Notes: generated by a model not told the origin, from the sequence alone. 64,000 bases of DNA from CAZHVS01 sp964536015 (GCA_964536015.1 CAZHVS010000004.1:143089-207088), one strand, 5' to 3'; counted from the stretch's first letter, positions 8,850-17,695 are shown. Program-made: numbers and translations.

Positions 8850-8857
8850 CAAAATTA
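8850..8857 (-). promoter_or_regulatory. Bacteroidetes-type -7 box (TAATTTTG) before the secreted hydrolase
   Basis: TAATTTTG on the minus strand lies 35 bases before ATG 8814 and directly downstream of a terminator for the preceding operon, as expected for a separate promoter. Confidence 0.5.
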
Positions 8858-8870
8858 CAAAAAAATAAAA

Positions 8871-8908
8871 AGGGAATAATGAGATTCCGAATTTTCCCAT
8901 TATTCCCT
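8871..8908 (-). terminator. Terminator of the sigma factor/CpxP-like operon
   Basis: AGGGAATAATG (8871-8881) pairs perfectly with CATTATTCCCT (8898-8908) around a 16-base loop. On the minus strand it is followed by a T-rich stretch. It lies just after the stop of the last gene of the operon. Confidence 0.8.
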
Positions 8909-8938
8909 AACTTATACAAGGAATACTATTATGAAATA

Positions 8939-9442
8939 CTATCTTGGTAAATGATGCGGAGGAAGGGTCATGTCGAACTCCAATCGTTGTTCCGGATTAA
9001 GTATCTTCCTTATCTTCTGACGATGCGTTTCTCTTTCTTTTGATATTCTGGTATTAAGCTCACCAATATTATCAAGTAGTTTATAAATTTCATTCATATC
9101 TGGATTATCCATAGTCGAAACTGTTCTCAATTTGGCATTGAGTTCTCCAAGTTGATTTTCTAAAGGCAACACAGCCTTCCTGTGAAGATACTCAAGTGAG
9201 TCTAATGACATTTTTTGCTGCAACGTTAATTTAGGAAGATTAGTAAATTGTCCTGGAACGGGCAAGCAATTATTATACGGTCTTTCAAGATTTGGCATAT
9301 TACGCAAACCTTGAGGATCTTCGATCTGTTTTTGTAAAACTACTTGTTTTTCAAATTGCTTCGGTGGATTTCTCTCCTGCGAAAAAGTATTTGTACAAAA
9401 AAACACTAATACAATAAGCAGAATAAAAGATTTAGCTTTCAT
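8939..9442 (-). CDS. Exported Spy/CpxP-like LTXXQ-type protein
   Basis: The 167-residue product has a signal peptide (1-21, ending NTFSQ) and a helical mature part with LTLQQK near 96 and NPEQRLEF near 153, the spaced Leu-Thr-x-x-Gln-like pattern seen in the Spy/CpxP/ZraP family of periplasmic chaperones and stress sensors. Its start overlaps the preceding gene by four bases (ATGA), so the two are translationally coupled. It is the last gene of the sigma factor operon. Function as an envelope-stress chaperone or sensor is inferred from family and context. Confidence 0.75.
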   Translation of the reverse strand: MKAKSFILLIVLVFFCTNTFSQERNPPKQFEKQVVLQKQIEDPQGLRNMPNLERPYNNCLPVPGQFTNLPKLTLQQKMSLDSLEYLHRKAVLPLENQLGELNAKLRTVSTMDNPDMNEIYKLLDNIGELNTRISKERETHRQKIRKILNPEQRLEFDMTLPPHHLPR

Positions 9443-9972
9443 TTGTTTTCCCTTTCATAATTATCAATAATTTTTTTCCTCATCGGAGGTTCAAGTCCGA
9501 GAGGATGTTGTAATGGTTCAAGAATAAGTTTTCTAAATTTTTCTTTTTGATCGTTATTACAAATTTTAATCAAATTTATAAAATGATTAGAAATATTTAA
9601 TTCAATCTGACTTTGAAGAATCCCTATTTTATCTGCATAAACTTTAATTTTGTTTAAATCGGGATTTTCTTTAAATGTTTCTTCAACAATATTTTTTTTA
9701 AAAATTAAAATAGAATCTCCAACCGACTCCATATTTTTTCTATGTGTTTCTGATAATTCCTGAAGTTTAAATGTTTGGTCAGAATTCATTTTCAACTCTT
9801 CTTTAAGCATAAACATCAAATCTTTTTTTTCAGGACGAAAATCAGGATGAGGGAAAGGTGGTTTTGGACTACCCAATAATGTTCCCCACATAAATATTAG
9901 CGTGGCGATGTTCAATAAAAAAAGAATAATAATTAACCACGCCGTCATTTTACTTTTTGAAAAAAAATCCAT
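9439..9972 (-). CDS. Membrane-anchored Spy/CpxP-like (heavy-metal sensor-like) protein
   Basis: The 177-residue product has one N-terminal membrane segment (about 10-32), a Pro-rich linker with several His (PPFPHPDF) and a long helical periplasmic part. The NSDQTFKLQEL segment followed by a paired long helix resembles the ZraP/CpxP fold with a membrane anchor, as in proteins annotated periplasmic heavy metal sensor. In Bacteroidetes these are often encoded beside ECF sigma factors. It overlaps its downstream paralogue by four bases. Confidence 0.75.
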   Translation of the reverse strand: MDFFSKSKMTAWLIIILFLLNIATLIFMWGTLLGSPKPPFPHPDFRPEKKDLMFMLKEELKMNSDQTFKLQELSETHRKNMESVGDSILIFKKNIVEETFKENPDLNKIKVYADKIGILQSQIELNISNHFINLIKICNNDQKEKFRKLILEPLQHPLGLEPPMRKKIIDNYERENK

Positions 9973-9980
9973 TTTATTCC

Positions 9981-10310
9981 CTAATTAGTTTTTAATAATT
10001 GAGTATAATTATCACGACTAAGATAATAGAAACTTGCAACTTCTTTTTGAAGCTCAGTTTTGGAATTGTTACTTGCTGTGGTATAATAATTTTTTAAAAT
10101 CAATATTGATAGAAAATTTATAATTATCAAAATAGCAACGAATACCGGTTTTAGATTATCTGACATAAAGAGCTTAATGCCTGAATTTTCCTGTTTAATT
10201 AATCTCAATTCAATTTTCTGAAAAAGATACTGATCATTTTCAAAGATTTCTGGTTTATCCAGTAATTGAATTGTTTTTTCAACTTCAATATTTACTTTAT
10301 TTTTATTCAT
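9981..10310 (-). CDS. Small single-pass membrane protein, likely anti-sigma factor
   Basis: The 109-residue product has a hydrophilic N-terminal part (1-52), one membrane segment (about 53-72) and a short outer part. It lies 49 bases downstream of an ECF sigma gene and 8 bases before the CpxP-like genes. This size, topology and place fit a small anti-sigma factor, with the cytoplasmic arm holding the sigma factor. No zinc-binding HxxxCxxC motif is visible, so the role is inferred from context only. Confidence 0.65.
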   Translation of the reverse strand: MNKNKVNIEVEKTIQLLDKPEIFENDQYLFQKIELRLIKQENSGIKLFMSDNLKPVFVAILIIINFLSILILKNYYTTASNNSKTELQKEVASFYYLSRDNYTQLLKTN

Positions 10311-10359
10311 AAAATTTTTCTTTCATAAAGTTTGACGCATAATTTTTTTTTATCTTGCA

Positions 10360-10932
10360 TTAGACTTTATCATTATAATATTTAAAAAGCAGTTGTTTAA
10401 GATTAGCTTTTCCCCTGTGTATTAAAGACTCAACCGCTGAGACTGATATATCCATTGTCTGTGCAACTTCTTTATGATTTATACCTTTAATCTTACTAAG
10501 AGTAATTGCAATCCTTTGATTCTCGGGAAGTTTATTTAATGCCCATACAAGTATTTCATTTCTTTCATTTATCTCAAAATTAATTTCTGGGTTAATTTCT
10601 TGAGAAGGAATCTTTTTCGCTGTTTCTTTTTCCAGTCCTATTATTTTTTTTACCAATCCCAGACGCTTTTTGCTTTTTATTTTTCTTGTATGATCAATGC
10701 ATTTTGAAATTGCAATTCGGTAAATCCATGTTGATAATTCCGATTCTTTTCTAAAACTTTTGATAGTTTTATAAATAGTTACAAAAGTTTCCTGTGATAT
10801 ATCTTCAGCATCTTCTAAATTCCGCAAATAGTTATAGCAGATTCTTTTTACAAAGAGCTGATATTCATCAACAAGAACCTTAAATGAAGCTCTGTCTCCA
10901 TCAATAATTTTTTGAATTTGTTCTTCTGTCAT
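10360..10932 (-). CDS. ECF-family RNA polymerase sigma factor
   Basis: The 190-residue product has sigma region 2 (about 20-90: CYNYLRNLEDAEDISQETF, ELSTWIYRIA) and region 4 (about 128-180: LPENQRIAITLSKIKG, then helix-turn-helix NHKEVAQTMDISVSAVESL). It should direct RNA polymerase to envelope-stress genes. The upstream region carries a TTGACGTCAA palindrome (10956-10965) next to repeated GTTTTA units and could be an autoregulated promoter. The downstream small membrane protein and Spy/CpxP-like proteins form a sigE-like signalling operon. Confidence 0.92.
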   Translation of the reverse strand: MTEEQIQKIIDGDRASFKVLVDEYQLFVKRICYNYLRNLEDAEDISQETFVTIYKTIKSFRKESELSTWIYRIAISKCIDHTRKIKSKKRLGLVKKIIGLEKETAKKIPSQEINPEINFEINERNEILVWALNKLPENQRIAITLSKIKGINHKEVAQTMDISVSAVESLIHRGKANLKQLLFKYYNDKV

Positions 10933-10955
10933 CCAAAGTATTTAGTTTGATTAAT

Positions 10956-10965
10956 TTGACGTCAA
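10956..10965. promoter_or_regulatory. Palindrome TTGACGTCAA in the sigma-factor promoter region
   Basis: A perfect 10-base palindrome lies 24 bases before the sigma gene's ATG. On the minus strand it is preceded by repeated GTTTTA units. It may be an operator or part of an ECF-type promoter; no factor is known. Confidence 0.35.
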
Positions 10966-10999
10966 CTAAAACTAAAACTTTCGGACAAATAATCAAAAA

Positions 11000-11902
11000 T
11001 TATTTTGTTACTTTAAAATAAACCGTATCAGCTAATGCTGAAGCGAATACCCCTATTCCAGCTCCTTCAATGTGCATTTCAGGTTCGTGAAAATTACCAT
11101 CAAGTTCGATCACGTTTTTGTGTGTCATTGCAAAATCCTGAAAATTTTTGTCTCCAGCAAATATTACTAACCTGTAATTACCATAAAACCATATTGAAAG
11201 CCATTCTATTTCATAAATTATTTTAGAAACACCAGGCATTGAATTTTGTCTCCAATAAAAACTGAATCTGTACCTGTCAAAATCCTCTTTTACATCATTT
11301 GAATCCAATCCGGTAAGGTATGCATTATTATAAATAAAACTACTCAAAGAGGCATCAAGGGCAGTTAAAGAAAATACATGAAATTTGCAATTCAATGAGG
11401 GAGAAAAGGAGACTAAAAATTTTTTCAAATTTCCAAAAGCATCTTTTTCTCTATAACTCATGCTATCTAGACTATGCTGATCAGCTCTTAGACCGGCAAG
11501 CGGAACAGTTGTAACAGAGCTGGCAGACAAATTTTTTCCATCTATTGTTGCTGAAACATTAATCTTATAACTTTTACCATAATCAATCACAAGGTCATTT
11601 CCATTGTATTCAAACGATAATTTAAACGGATTAAATGTTAGTTGATACTGATTTCCACTTTGCAAATCAGTGATTTGAACCAGCGCATTATATAAAATAA
11701 TCTTTGTAACATCAATGTTCTGATTTAATGGAAAGTTGCGTGTAATTCTTATATCTTCCACTTTATGATGAGGATAGATATATCCGTCTATAACAATTTT
11801 AGGTTCATAAACAGCTTCTGTTAAATCAACTTTTCCTTCACCACATCCATATAAAAAAGTCAGTAATGACAAAATTGAGAATATTAAATAATTTTTTTTC
11901 AT
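11000..11902 (-). CDS. DUF4249 family outer-membrane-associated lipoprotein
   Basis: The product is about 300 residues, with a lipoprotein signal ending LTFLYGC and a beta-rich body (VIDGYIYPHHKVEDIRITRNFP region, ALVQITD, YKINVSA) typical of DUF4249. In Bacteroidetes such proteins sit next to TonB-dependent receptors, as here, where the receptor gene ends 15 bases upstream. It probably assists the receptor at the outer membrane. ATG 11902 has a GAAGAG ribosome site six bases upstream; ATG 11908 is an alternative two codons earlier. The substrate is unknown. Confidence 0.8.
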   Translation of the reverse strand: MKKNYLIFSILSLLTFLYGCGEGKVDLTEAVYEPKIVIDGYIYPHHKVEDIRITRNFPLNQNIDVTKIILYNALVQITDLQSGNQYQLTFNPFKLSFEYNGNDLVIDYGKSYKINVSATIDGKNLSASSVTTVPLAGLRADQHSLDSMSYREKDAFGNLKKFLVSFSPSLNCKFHVFSLTALDASLSSFIYNNAYLTGLDSNDVKEDFDRYRFSFYWRQNSMPGVSKIIYEIEWLSIWFYGNYRLVIFAGDKNFQDFAMTHKNVIELDGNFHEPEMHIEGAGIGVFASALADTVYFKVTK

Positions 11903-11917
11903 CTTCATCTCTTCAAA

Positions 11918-14269
11918 TTAAAATTTAATATTTATTCCAAGACTTGGAAGAATTGGCAGCATATAGATACTTTTAGGTTTTTGTTCAATCTTTCCATCTT
12001 TAATTTCATTTTCATAATTTATAAACCAGACATTTTTCCTGTAGCCGACATTATAAATCTGCAGATAAGGAGCAAACAACCACCCGCCAAAATCTTTCTC
12101 CCATGTCACACTTAGATCCATTCTAATATAAGCAGGAAGTCTTACAGAATTTAACTCTGCTGGATATAATGCAATATTATTACTGTTATTTTGCCAATCA
12201 GGTAATCTATATATAGCATAAACCGAACCCGGCAGTGTAATGGGTTGTCCTGATGAATAAACAAAATTTGTACTTAATAACCACTTGGATGAGCTTTGGA
12301 CATATACTTCATCTTTTAATTCTGAAAGTAATTCATTAATATTTACATTCATAACCCAATTAACGGTATGAGTTCGATCCTGTCTTGGTATAAAATTTCT
12401 ATAATTATTTAATCCATCAACTTTACCAATTGTTCTTGCAAGGGAATAACCCAGCCAACCTGTAATGGCACCATAATCTTTTCGAAGCATTATTTCCAAT
12501 CCAATGGAATGTCCCTCTCCACGGTTGAACAATCCTTTTGTGTTATCAAATACAGGTTCATTCTTTTCATTAAATCTTGATGGTTCAATCTCTGTTAAAA
12601 AAGTTGGATTATATGAATATACATCATTATATTTTTTATAGTATGCTTCAATTTCTAACTCATAAACCTGGAATAATTCTTTCTGGACTCCGCCAATGAG
12701 ATGATACGCCGAAGAACCTTTTGTATATTCATCTGCACTTGTCCATAAACTTGCGAAGAAAAATGTATTCACACGATTTAAGTACTGGTGATAAATACCT
12801 GAAGCAAGTTTTAGATTTGTAGTTTCATTCAACTTATATTTTATCGAGATTCTTGGATCAAGATTCTGGTAATCAATTTCTGAATTAAAATAATCATATC
12901 TTAAACCTGTTTCAATGTTCCATCTTTCTGTTGGTTTCCATATTGACAAAATATATGCAGTGTAATGAGTCCTGTATTTATTAGCATCAACTTCGCCTCC
13001 GGAAAATTTTTCATATAATTGTCCATAAAGATTTTTTTCTTCAAAGCCGAAACGAAGATTGAAATGTTTGGAGATGTAGTATTCAAGATTTCCTTTAATT
13101 GCAATATCTCTTGCAATATTTCTTTGAGTCATTTTTACTTCATCAAAAGTAAATTCAGAAGAAAATTGGCTGGCAGTAATCCAGAAATTTGCGAATAATT
13201 CTTTGTTTAAAATTCTTCTCCAGTTTATACTTCCTGTTGTATTTCCCCACTCATATTTAAATCCAAGTGAATTTGAAGCTTCTTTATCGAATAAAAAATT
13301 TAACTTATCTCTTCCTCCGTAAAAGCTAACTACAACTTTATTCTTATCATCTATATCAAACAATGCTTTAACATTTCCATCATAGAAATAGTAATCCGGA
13401 ACTTCCTTTAATAATTTTGCATAAGTTTGATCAATATATGTTCTTCTAAAAGATCCTGATAATGAACCGATTGAACCAAGTGGAGTTTGTATTGTTGTAG
13501 AGGCTGAAATAAGACTTATTGTTACATCAGCTTGAAAATTGTTTCTATTTCCATCTAGATTTGTTACATTTAATATAGATGATAATCTTCCTCCATATTC
13601 AGCACCAAAACCTCCTTTGGATAACTCGACCTGTTTGATTGCATTGGTATTAAAAGTTGAAAATAAACCAAAAGCGTGTTCAGGATTATAAACATCAGTT
13701 CCATCTAAAAGATATAAATTTTGATCTGGAGTTCCTCCCCTTACATATAGAGCAGAAGAAAAATCAGATAAAGGTTGAATACCAGGAAGTGTTTGTAATG
13801 AGCGAAGAAGATCAGCTTCAACAAATTTTGGTATGCTGTTAATTTGTTTTCCTGTCAGTTCAATTTTAGAAATTGGTTTTTCATAAAGTTTATCAATGGT
13901 ACGAATTGAATCCCCTTTAATTACTACCTGATTTAATAGAATCGCTTCGGGTTCCAGATAAATATGAAGAGCTTTAAGATTATCTTCAGCTTTTATTTTG
14001 ATAACCTGGGAACTGTAACCTATAAAACTAATAGACAATTCACATTCACCCACCGGAACATTTGTAATAGCAAAATAACCATTGAGGTTTGTACTTGCTC
14101 CTATATTATATTTTTTTATAAAAACATTTGCCCCAATTAAAGTCTCACCATTTTTTTTATCATAAACAAAACCATTCAAAGTTATTGTTCGGCTTTGTTG
14201 ACCAAATAGGTCAAAAGAAAATAATATTATCAATGTGAAAAAATACAGGAACCTATTTCCCGATTTCAT
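11918..14269 (-). CDS. TonB-dependent receptor with N-terminal carboxypeptidase-regulatory-like domain
   Basis: The 783-residue product has a signal peptide (1-23), a CarboxypepD_reg-like beta domain (about 27-110: GFVYDKKNGETLIGANVFI), a plug domain (about 125-225: LRSLQTLPGIQPL, YVRGGTPDQNLYLLDG) and a long 22-strand barrel that ends in the aromatic-type terminus LGINIKF. It imports a substrate across the outer membrane using TonB energy. AGGAG precedes the ATG and a TAnnTTTG box lies 30 bases upstream. The DUF4249 lipoprotein gene follows in the same operon. The substrate cannot be told from sequence. Confidence 0.93.
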   Translation of the reverse strand: MKSGNRFLYFFTLIILFSFDLFGQQSRTITLNGFVYDKKNGETLIGANVFIKKYNIGASTNLNGYFAITNVPVGECELSISFIGYSSQVIKIKAEDNLKALHIYLEPEAILLNQVVIKGDSIRTIDKLYEKPISKIELTGKQINSIPKFVEADLLRSLQTLPGIQPLSDFSSALYVRGGTPDQNLYLLDGTDVYNPEHAFGLFSTFNTNAIKQVELSKGGFGAEYGGRLSSILNVTNLDGNRNNFQADVTISLISASTTIQTPLGSIGSLSGSFRRTYIDQTYAKLLKEVPDYYFYDGNVKALFDIDDKNKVVVSFYGGRDKLNFLFDKEASNSLGFKYEWGNTTGSINWRRILNKELFANFWITASQFSSEFTFDEVKMTQRNIARDIAIKGNLEYYISKHFNLRFGFEEKNLYGQLYEKFSGGEVDANKYRTHYTAYILSIWKPTERWNIETGLRYDYFNSEIDYQNLDPRISIKYKLNETTNLKLASGIYHQYLNRVNTFFFASLWTSADEYTKGSSAYHLIGGVQKELFQVYELEIEAYYKKYNDVYSYNPTFLTEIEPSRFNEKNEPVFDNTKGLFNRGEGHSIGLEIMLRKDYGAITGWLGYSLARTIGKVDGLNNYRNFIPRQDRTHTVNWVMNVNINELLSELKDEVYVQSSSKWLLSTNFVYSSGQPITLPGSVYAIYRLPDWQNNSNNIALYPAELNSVRLPAYIRMDLSVTWEKDFGGWLFAPYLQIYNVGYRKNVWFINYENEIKDGKIEQKPKSIYMLPILPSLGINIKF

Positions 14270-14299
14270 AAAACTCCTTTTTGTTAATAATCTCGCTTA

Positions 14300-14307
14300 C
14301 AAATTTA
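14300..14307 (-). promoter_or_regulatory. Bacteroidetes-type -7 box (TAAATTTG) before the TonB receptor
   Basis: TAAATTTG on the minus strand lies 30 bases before ATG 14269, the same spacing as the other candidate promoters in the window. Confidence 0.5.
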
Positions 14308-14385
14308 AATTTTAGAATTGAGTAAATTTAATATCTATCGGTTCAAAAAAGAATCCATCAGTTTTAGTCAATACTGGAATTAAAT

Positions 14386-14799
14386 TTATTTTTCTGCAAA
14401 TTCTTTATTTATATAATCGTTGTAAAGAAGTGTACAAATTTTTCTCAGTCTTTCATTTATGCTGAACTTCCCTGTTTGTGAAAGTTGATAAATTCCCCTG
14501 CTGTTACCGATCTCGTAAATTGATTTTGCAGCGAGAACCTTTACATCTTCAGGAAGAGAATCGCAATTGATTTTTCTTATAAGATTGTCAACCACTTCAT
14601 TAATCTTGTATTTACCAGCAAAGTAAATGCACGATTTAACAACACCTAAATTCTTGCTCTCAAGTCCTGAGACAAGATTTTGAACTTCCTTTTTATCAAA
14701 AACTTTAAATACTTCATCCTCAGGTTGATTACAAAAAGAAGTGTTAGATAAAATTAAGAGCAAAAGGATACTTACCGAATGAGTAATTAACTTGTTCAT
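14386..14799 (-). CDS. Small exported helical protein, HEAT-like
   Basis: The 137-residue product has a signal peptide (1-23, ending NTSFC) and paired helices (VQNLVSGLESKNLGVVKSCI, DVKVLAAKSIYEIGNSRGI) that look like HEAT-type repeats, though the match is weak. GGAGAAG precedes the ATG. It is read toward the TonB receptor gene, 116 bases away. A role in protein-protein contacts in the envelope is possible; no function is known to me. Confidence 0.7.
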   Translation of the reverse strand: MNKLITHSVSILLLLILSNTSFCNQPEDEVFKVFDKKEVQNLVSGLESKNLGVVKSCIYFAGKYKINEVVDNLIRKINCDSLPEDVKVLAAKSIYEIGNSRGIYQLSQTGKFSINERLRKICTLLYNDYINKEFAEK

Positions 14800-14997
14800 A
14801 ACTTCTCCATTTTATTGAAAAATCTGTCAGGCATAAATTTTAATTCGATTAATTTCTTTTTTACAAAGCAAAAATCTGGAACAATTTATTTTATAATTGC
14901 TTCAATGTTATTATCTAATTTTATTGATGATTAACGGCAAAATAATTCTATCAGCGTCATTCTATTCAGATTGTTTTTTTTAATGAGTCAATTTTTG

Positions 14998-15005
14998 TAA
15001 TTTTG
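14998..15005 (+). promoter_or_regulatory. Bacteroidetes-type -7 box (TAATTTTG) before the leader ORF and TM1266-like regulator
   Basis: TAATTTTG matches TAnnTTTG; a TTG at 14971-14973 may be the -33 element. Transcription would start near 15012, giving 26 bases before the short ORF at 15038 or 133 bases before the regulator gene. Confidence 0.45.
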
Positions 15006-15037
15006 GATTGTCAATTATTAAATATTTACATCCTGAG

Positions 15038-15169
15038 ATGAAGGAAAAATCTAACATCAAGGGTTGGAAAGAAAACCACAAGACACCTATTGGCTTCTGT
15101 TTATCTCCGACCTTTGATAAAAAAATTTTTGAAAGGTGGAATAAATGGAAAAACGTTATCATACCATAA
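15038..15169 (+). CDS. Possible 43-residue leader peptide overlapping the next gene
   Basis: An ATG 32 bases after a promoter box opens a 43-codon frame rich in Lys and with four Trp (motifs KGWKENHK, FERWNKWKN). It runs 25 bases into the start of the TM1266-like gene in another frame. A leader peptide or small protein that couples translation is possible, but an untranslated leader with a chance ORF cannot be excluded. No Shine-Dalgarno site of quality is visible before it. Confidence 0.3.
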   Translation: MKEKSNIKGWKENHKTPIGFCLSPTFDKKIFERWNKWKNVIIP

Positions 15170-15393
15170 CTATTACTATTTACGATCGCGACACGGTTTA
15201 CCAGCAAGTTGGTGAACTATTGCATAAACATAGCGAGAAAATATTACTTCGCACAGGCTACCCGATTAAAGAGAAAAATATTTCAATAATCTTTATTATT
15301 ACTGAAATGACAACCGATGAACTTGGGGCTTTAACGGGCAAACTTGGCCAGATAAAGAATGTTAAAGTAAATTCAACTACAATTAAACAATAA
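15145..15393 (+). CDS. TM1266-like ACT-domain regulator (iron-only hydrogenase system regulator family)
   Basis: The 82-residue product is a single ACT-like ferredoxin fold (HTITITIYDRDTVYQQVGEL, then IISIIF-like strand and GKLGQIKNVKVNS), matching the small TM1266 family annotated as putative iron-only hydrogenase system regulator, which structurally resembles the NikR C-terminal domain. AGGTGG precedes the ATG. No hydrogenase maturation gene is in the window; instead a TonB receptor follows after 10 bases, which suggests control of, or sensing for, metal or cofactor uptake. That function is an inference. Confidence 0.75.
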   Translation: MEKRYHTITITIYDRDTVYQQVGELLHKHSEKILLRTGYPIKEKNISIIFIITEMTTDELGALTGKLGQIKNVKVNSTTIKQ

Positions 15394-15403
15394 GGATTTG
15401 ACT

Positions 15404-17695
15404 ATGAAAGCTATCAGATTTACGAGTGTATTATTTTTCTTATCATTTTACTCAATAATTGCACAGGTTAATTTTTCTGGAATTGTAATAGATGAGCAAA
15501 CTGGTCAACCCGTTGAAGGTGTTTCAATACTTTTGCCGGCATTTCAAAAATCAACAAACACTAATGACAATGGATATTTTTCAATTTATATTGCCGAAGG
15601 AAAACATCAAGTGATCTTTTCAAGAATTGGATATAAAAGCCTGAACTATCTAATCAACACAAATGAGATTAATTTTCCTTTAGAAGTTAAAATGCATCAG
15701 GGGACAATAACTCTTGGAGAAATTACTGTAACAAGTACTCGCTACCAGAAATTGGAAAAAGAAGTTGCCATTCCACTTGAAGTAATTAGCAAAGAAAAAT
15801 TTGATAAGAACCTGACTCTATCGGTACCTGATGCTATAAATACCGAACCCGGTATCACTCTTGTAAGAGATGGAATCTGGGGAACCGATGTAAATATTCG
15901 TGGATTAAGTCGTCAGAATGTTGTTACTTTGGTTGATGGCAATAGAATTGAAACAGCAACAAATCATGCAGCAGGCTTATCACTTGTTGATGTTTTTGAT
16001 ATCGAAAGAGTTGAAGTAATTAAAGGTGGAGTTTCTTCATTATATGGAACTGGAGCCACAGGAGGAGCAATAAACATTTTAACAAAAAGTATATACTATT
16101 CGGATAAAACAAAATTTTCAGGTTCTGTGTCCAGCGGTTACAATTCAGTAAATAAAGGGGCAATTGAAAATTTAATTCTTTCAGCAGCTTCATCCAATTG
16201 GCTGATTAAAATTTCAAGTACATTAAGAACTGCAGTTGATACAAAAACACCGAATGGGACTTTGCCTAACAGTCACTTTAAAGATAATTATTTATCTGGC
16301 TTAATCGGTTTCAAACCAACTGAAAAGCAGGAATTAAAAATTACATATCAAAATTTTTCAGGTAAAGACATTGGAATACCTGGAGGAAAATCTTTTCCAA
16401 CTACAGCAATTGCTAAATATTCTTTGGCGAAAAGGGAATTAATAAGTATTGAATATTCGTTTAAAAATTTATTCCCATCTGCAATAAATACATCACTTAA
16501 ATATTTCTACCAGGAGATAGAGAGAAATGTTGAATTAAGACCTAATGCAACTACCACTACTCTTCCTGGGGCGAAACATAAAACAAATGGTTTTCAATTA
16601 AACTCCAATTGGTTATTAAATAATTTTAATCAACTTGTTGCAGGCTTAGATATTTGGCAACGAAATTATAGAGGATTCAGAGAGTCAATTGTAAAAACTT
16701 CAACCACTACAAGAATTACAGGCGATTACCCTGTTCCAAATTCAGAATACAGGAGCATTGGTATTTTTGCTCAGAATGAATCGAAGCTTTTTGATAATAA
16801 ATTATCATTAACAATCGGAGGAAGATATGACCTAATTAAAGTGACTAATGATGAAACTAGAAATCCAGTTTACATTACTACAAACGGAGTTATAAACAAC
16901 AATCCTCCTAAAAATGTATTGGGTTCTTTTGCGAAAGGGAATTATAATGATAATTCCTGGAGCGCAAATATTAGCACACTTTACAAATTATTTAATGAGA
17001 TTGATTTTACTTTGAATCTCGCTCATGCATTTCGTTCGCCTGTATTAGAAGAAAGATTCCAATATATAAATCTTGGTGGAGACATATTCCTCGGCAATCC
17101 AGACTTAAAATCCGAAGAAGGAAATTTTATTGATGCAGGATTCAGAATCTGGGAGGAAAATTTTTCTGTAAAGATGAATTTCTTTCTAAATACATTTAAC
17201 AATCTTGTAGTTGATAAGGCAATTATTCCTGATAGTCTTTTTATGAAATCAAATGTTGGTAAAGCAAGTTTATATGGATTTGATATCGGATTAGAATATA
17301 ATCTGTTAAACTCGCTTACAGTTTTTAGCTCTGCATCATACGTAAGAGGAAAAGATAAAAGTACTTCAAATGATCTTCCACAAATTCCGCCTCTTAATGG
17401 GAAAATTGGTATGAAGTATTCATCTCTTAAATATGCCGCAATTGAAGTAACAACAACTTTATATGCAAAACAGGATCGAGTTGCAACGGGTGAATTAAAA
17501 ACTGCAGGTTATGTACTTTGGGATTTGTATTTAAGTTCAATGCCTTTAGAAGTTGGTTTTGCGAAGTTCAAAATATTTTCAGGAATTGAAAACCTGTTCG
17601 ATAAATCTTATAGAAATCATTTATCTACTAATCGTGGATTAATTGTGCAGGAACCTGGAAGAAATTTTTTCCTTAGACTAAATGTTGAATGGTAA
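15404..17695 (+). CDS. TonB-dependent receptor (siderophore/cobalamin-type architecture)
   Basis: The 763-residue product has a signal peptide (ending SIIAQ), a CarboxypepD_reg-like domain (about 23-105: GIVIDEQTGQPVEGVSILLP), a TonB-box-like EITVTSTR, a plug (about 120-230: EPGITLVRDG, NIRGLSRQNVVTLVDG, GGVSSLYGTGATGGAINI) and a barrel ending in Trp (RLNVEW). ATG 15404 is preferred over an upstream TTG because AGGA lies seven bases before it. It follows the TM1266-like regulator closely, so a metal complex or cofactor is a likely substrate, which is unproven. Confidence 0.93.
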   Translation: MKAIRFTSVLFFLSFYSIIAQVNFSGIVIDEQTGQPVEGVSILLPAFQKSTNTNDNGYFSIYIAEGKHQVIFSRIGYKSLNYLINTNEINFPLEVKMHQGTITLGEITVTSTRYQKLEKEVAIPLEVISKEKFDKNLTLSVPDAINTEPGITLVRDGIWGTDVNIRGLSRQNVVTLVDGNRIETATNHAAGLSLVDVFDIERVEVIKGGVSSLYGTGATGGAINILTKSIYYSDKTKFSGSVSSGYNSVNKGAIENLILSAASSNWLIKISSTLRTAVDTKTPNGTLPNSHFKDNYLSGLIGFKPTEKQELKITYQNFSGKDIGIPGGKSFPTTAIAKYSLAKRELISIEYSFKNLFPSAINTSLKYFYQEIERNVELRPNATTTTLPGAKHKTNGFQLNSNWLLNNFNQLVAGLDIWQRNYRGFRESIVKTSTTTRITGDYPVPNSEYRSIGIFAQNESKLFDNKLSLTIGGRYDLIKVTNDETRNPVYITTNGVINNNPPKNVLGSFAKGNYNDNSWSANISTLYKLFNEIDFTLNLAHAFRSPVLEERFQYINLGGDIFLGNPDLKSEEGNFIDAGFRIWEENFSVKMNFFLNTFNNLVVDKAIIPDSLFMKSNVGKASLYGFDIGLEYNLLNSLTVFSSASYVRGKDKSTSNDLPQIPPLNGKIGMKYSSLKYAAIEVTTTLYAKQDRVATGELKTAGYVLWDLYLSSMPLEVGFAKFKIFSGIENLFDKSYRNHLSTNRGLIVQEPGRNFFLRLNVEW

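Noticed and set aside
10933..10999. Strong TTGACG / TAAATA promoter for the ECF sigma gene
   Set aside because: The spacing is about 15 bases and the -10 is very close to the start codon, so I list only the palindrome.
15031..15045. CTGAGATG suggesting a TPP riboswitch
   Set aside because: Only the CTGAGA hexamer matches; the other conserved thi-box segments (including ACCTGA...GGATAATGCC) are absent.
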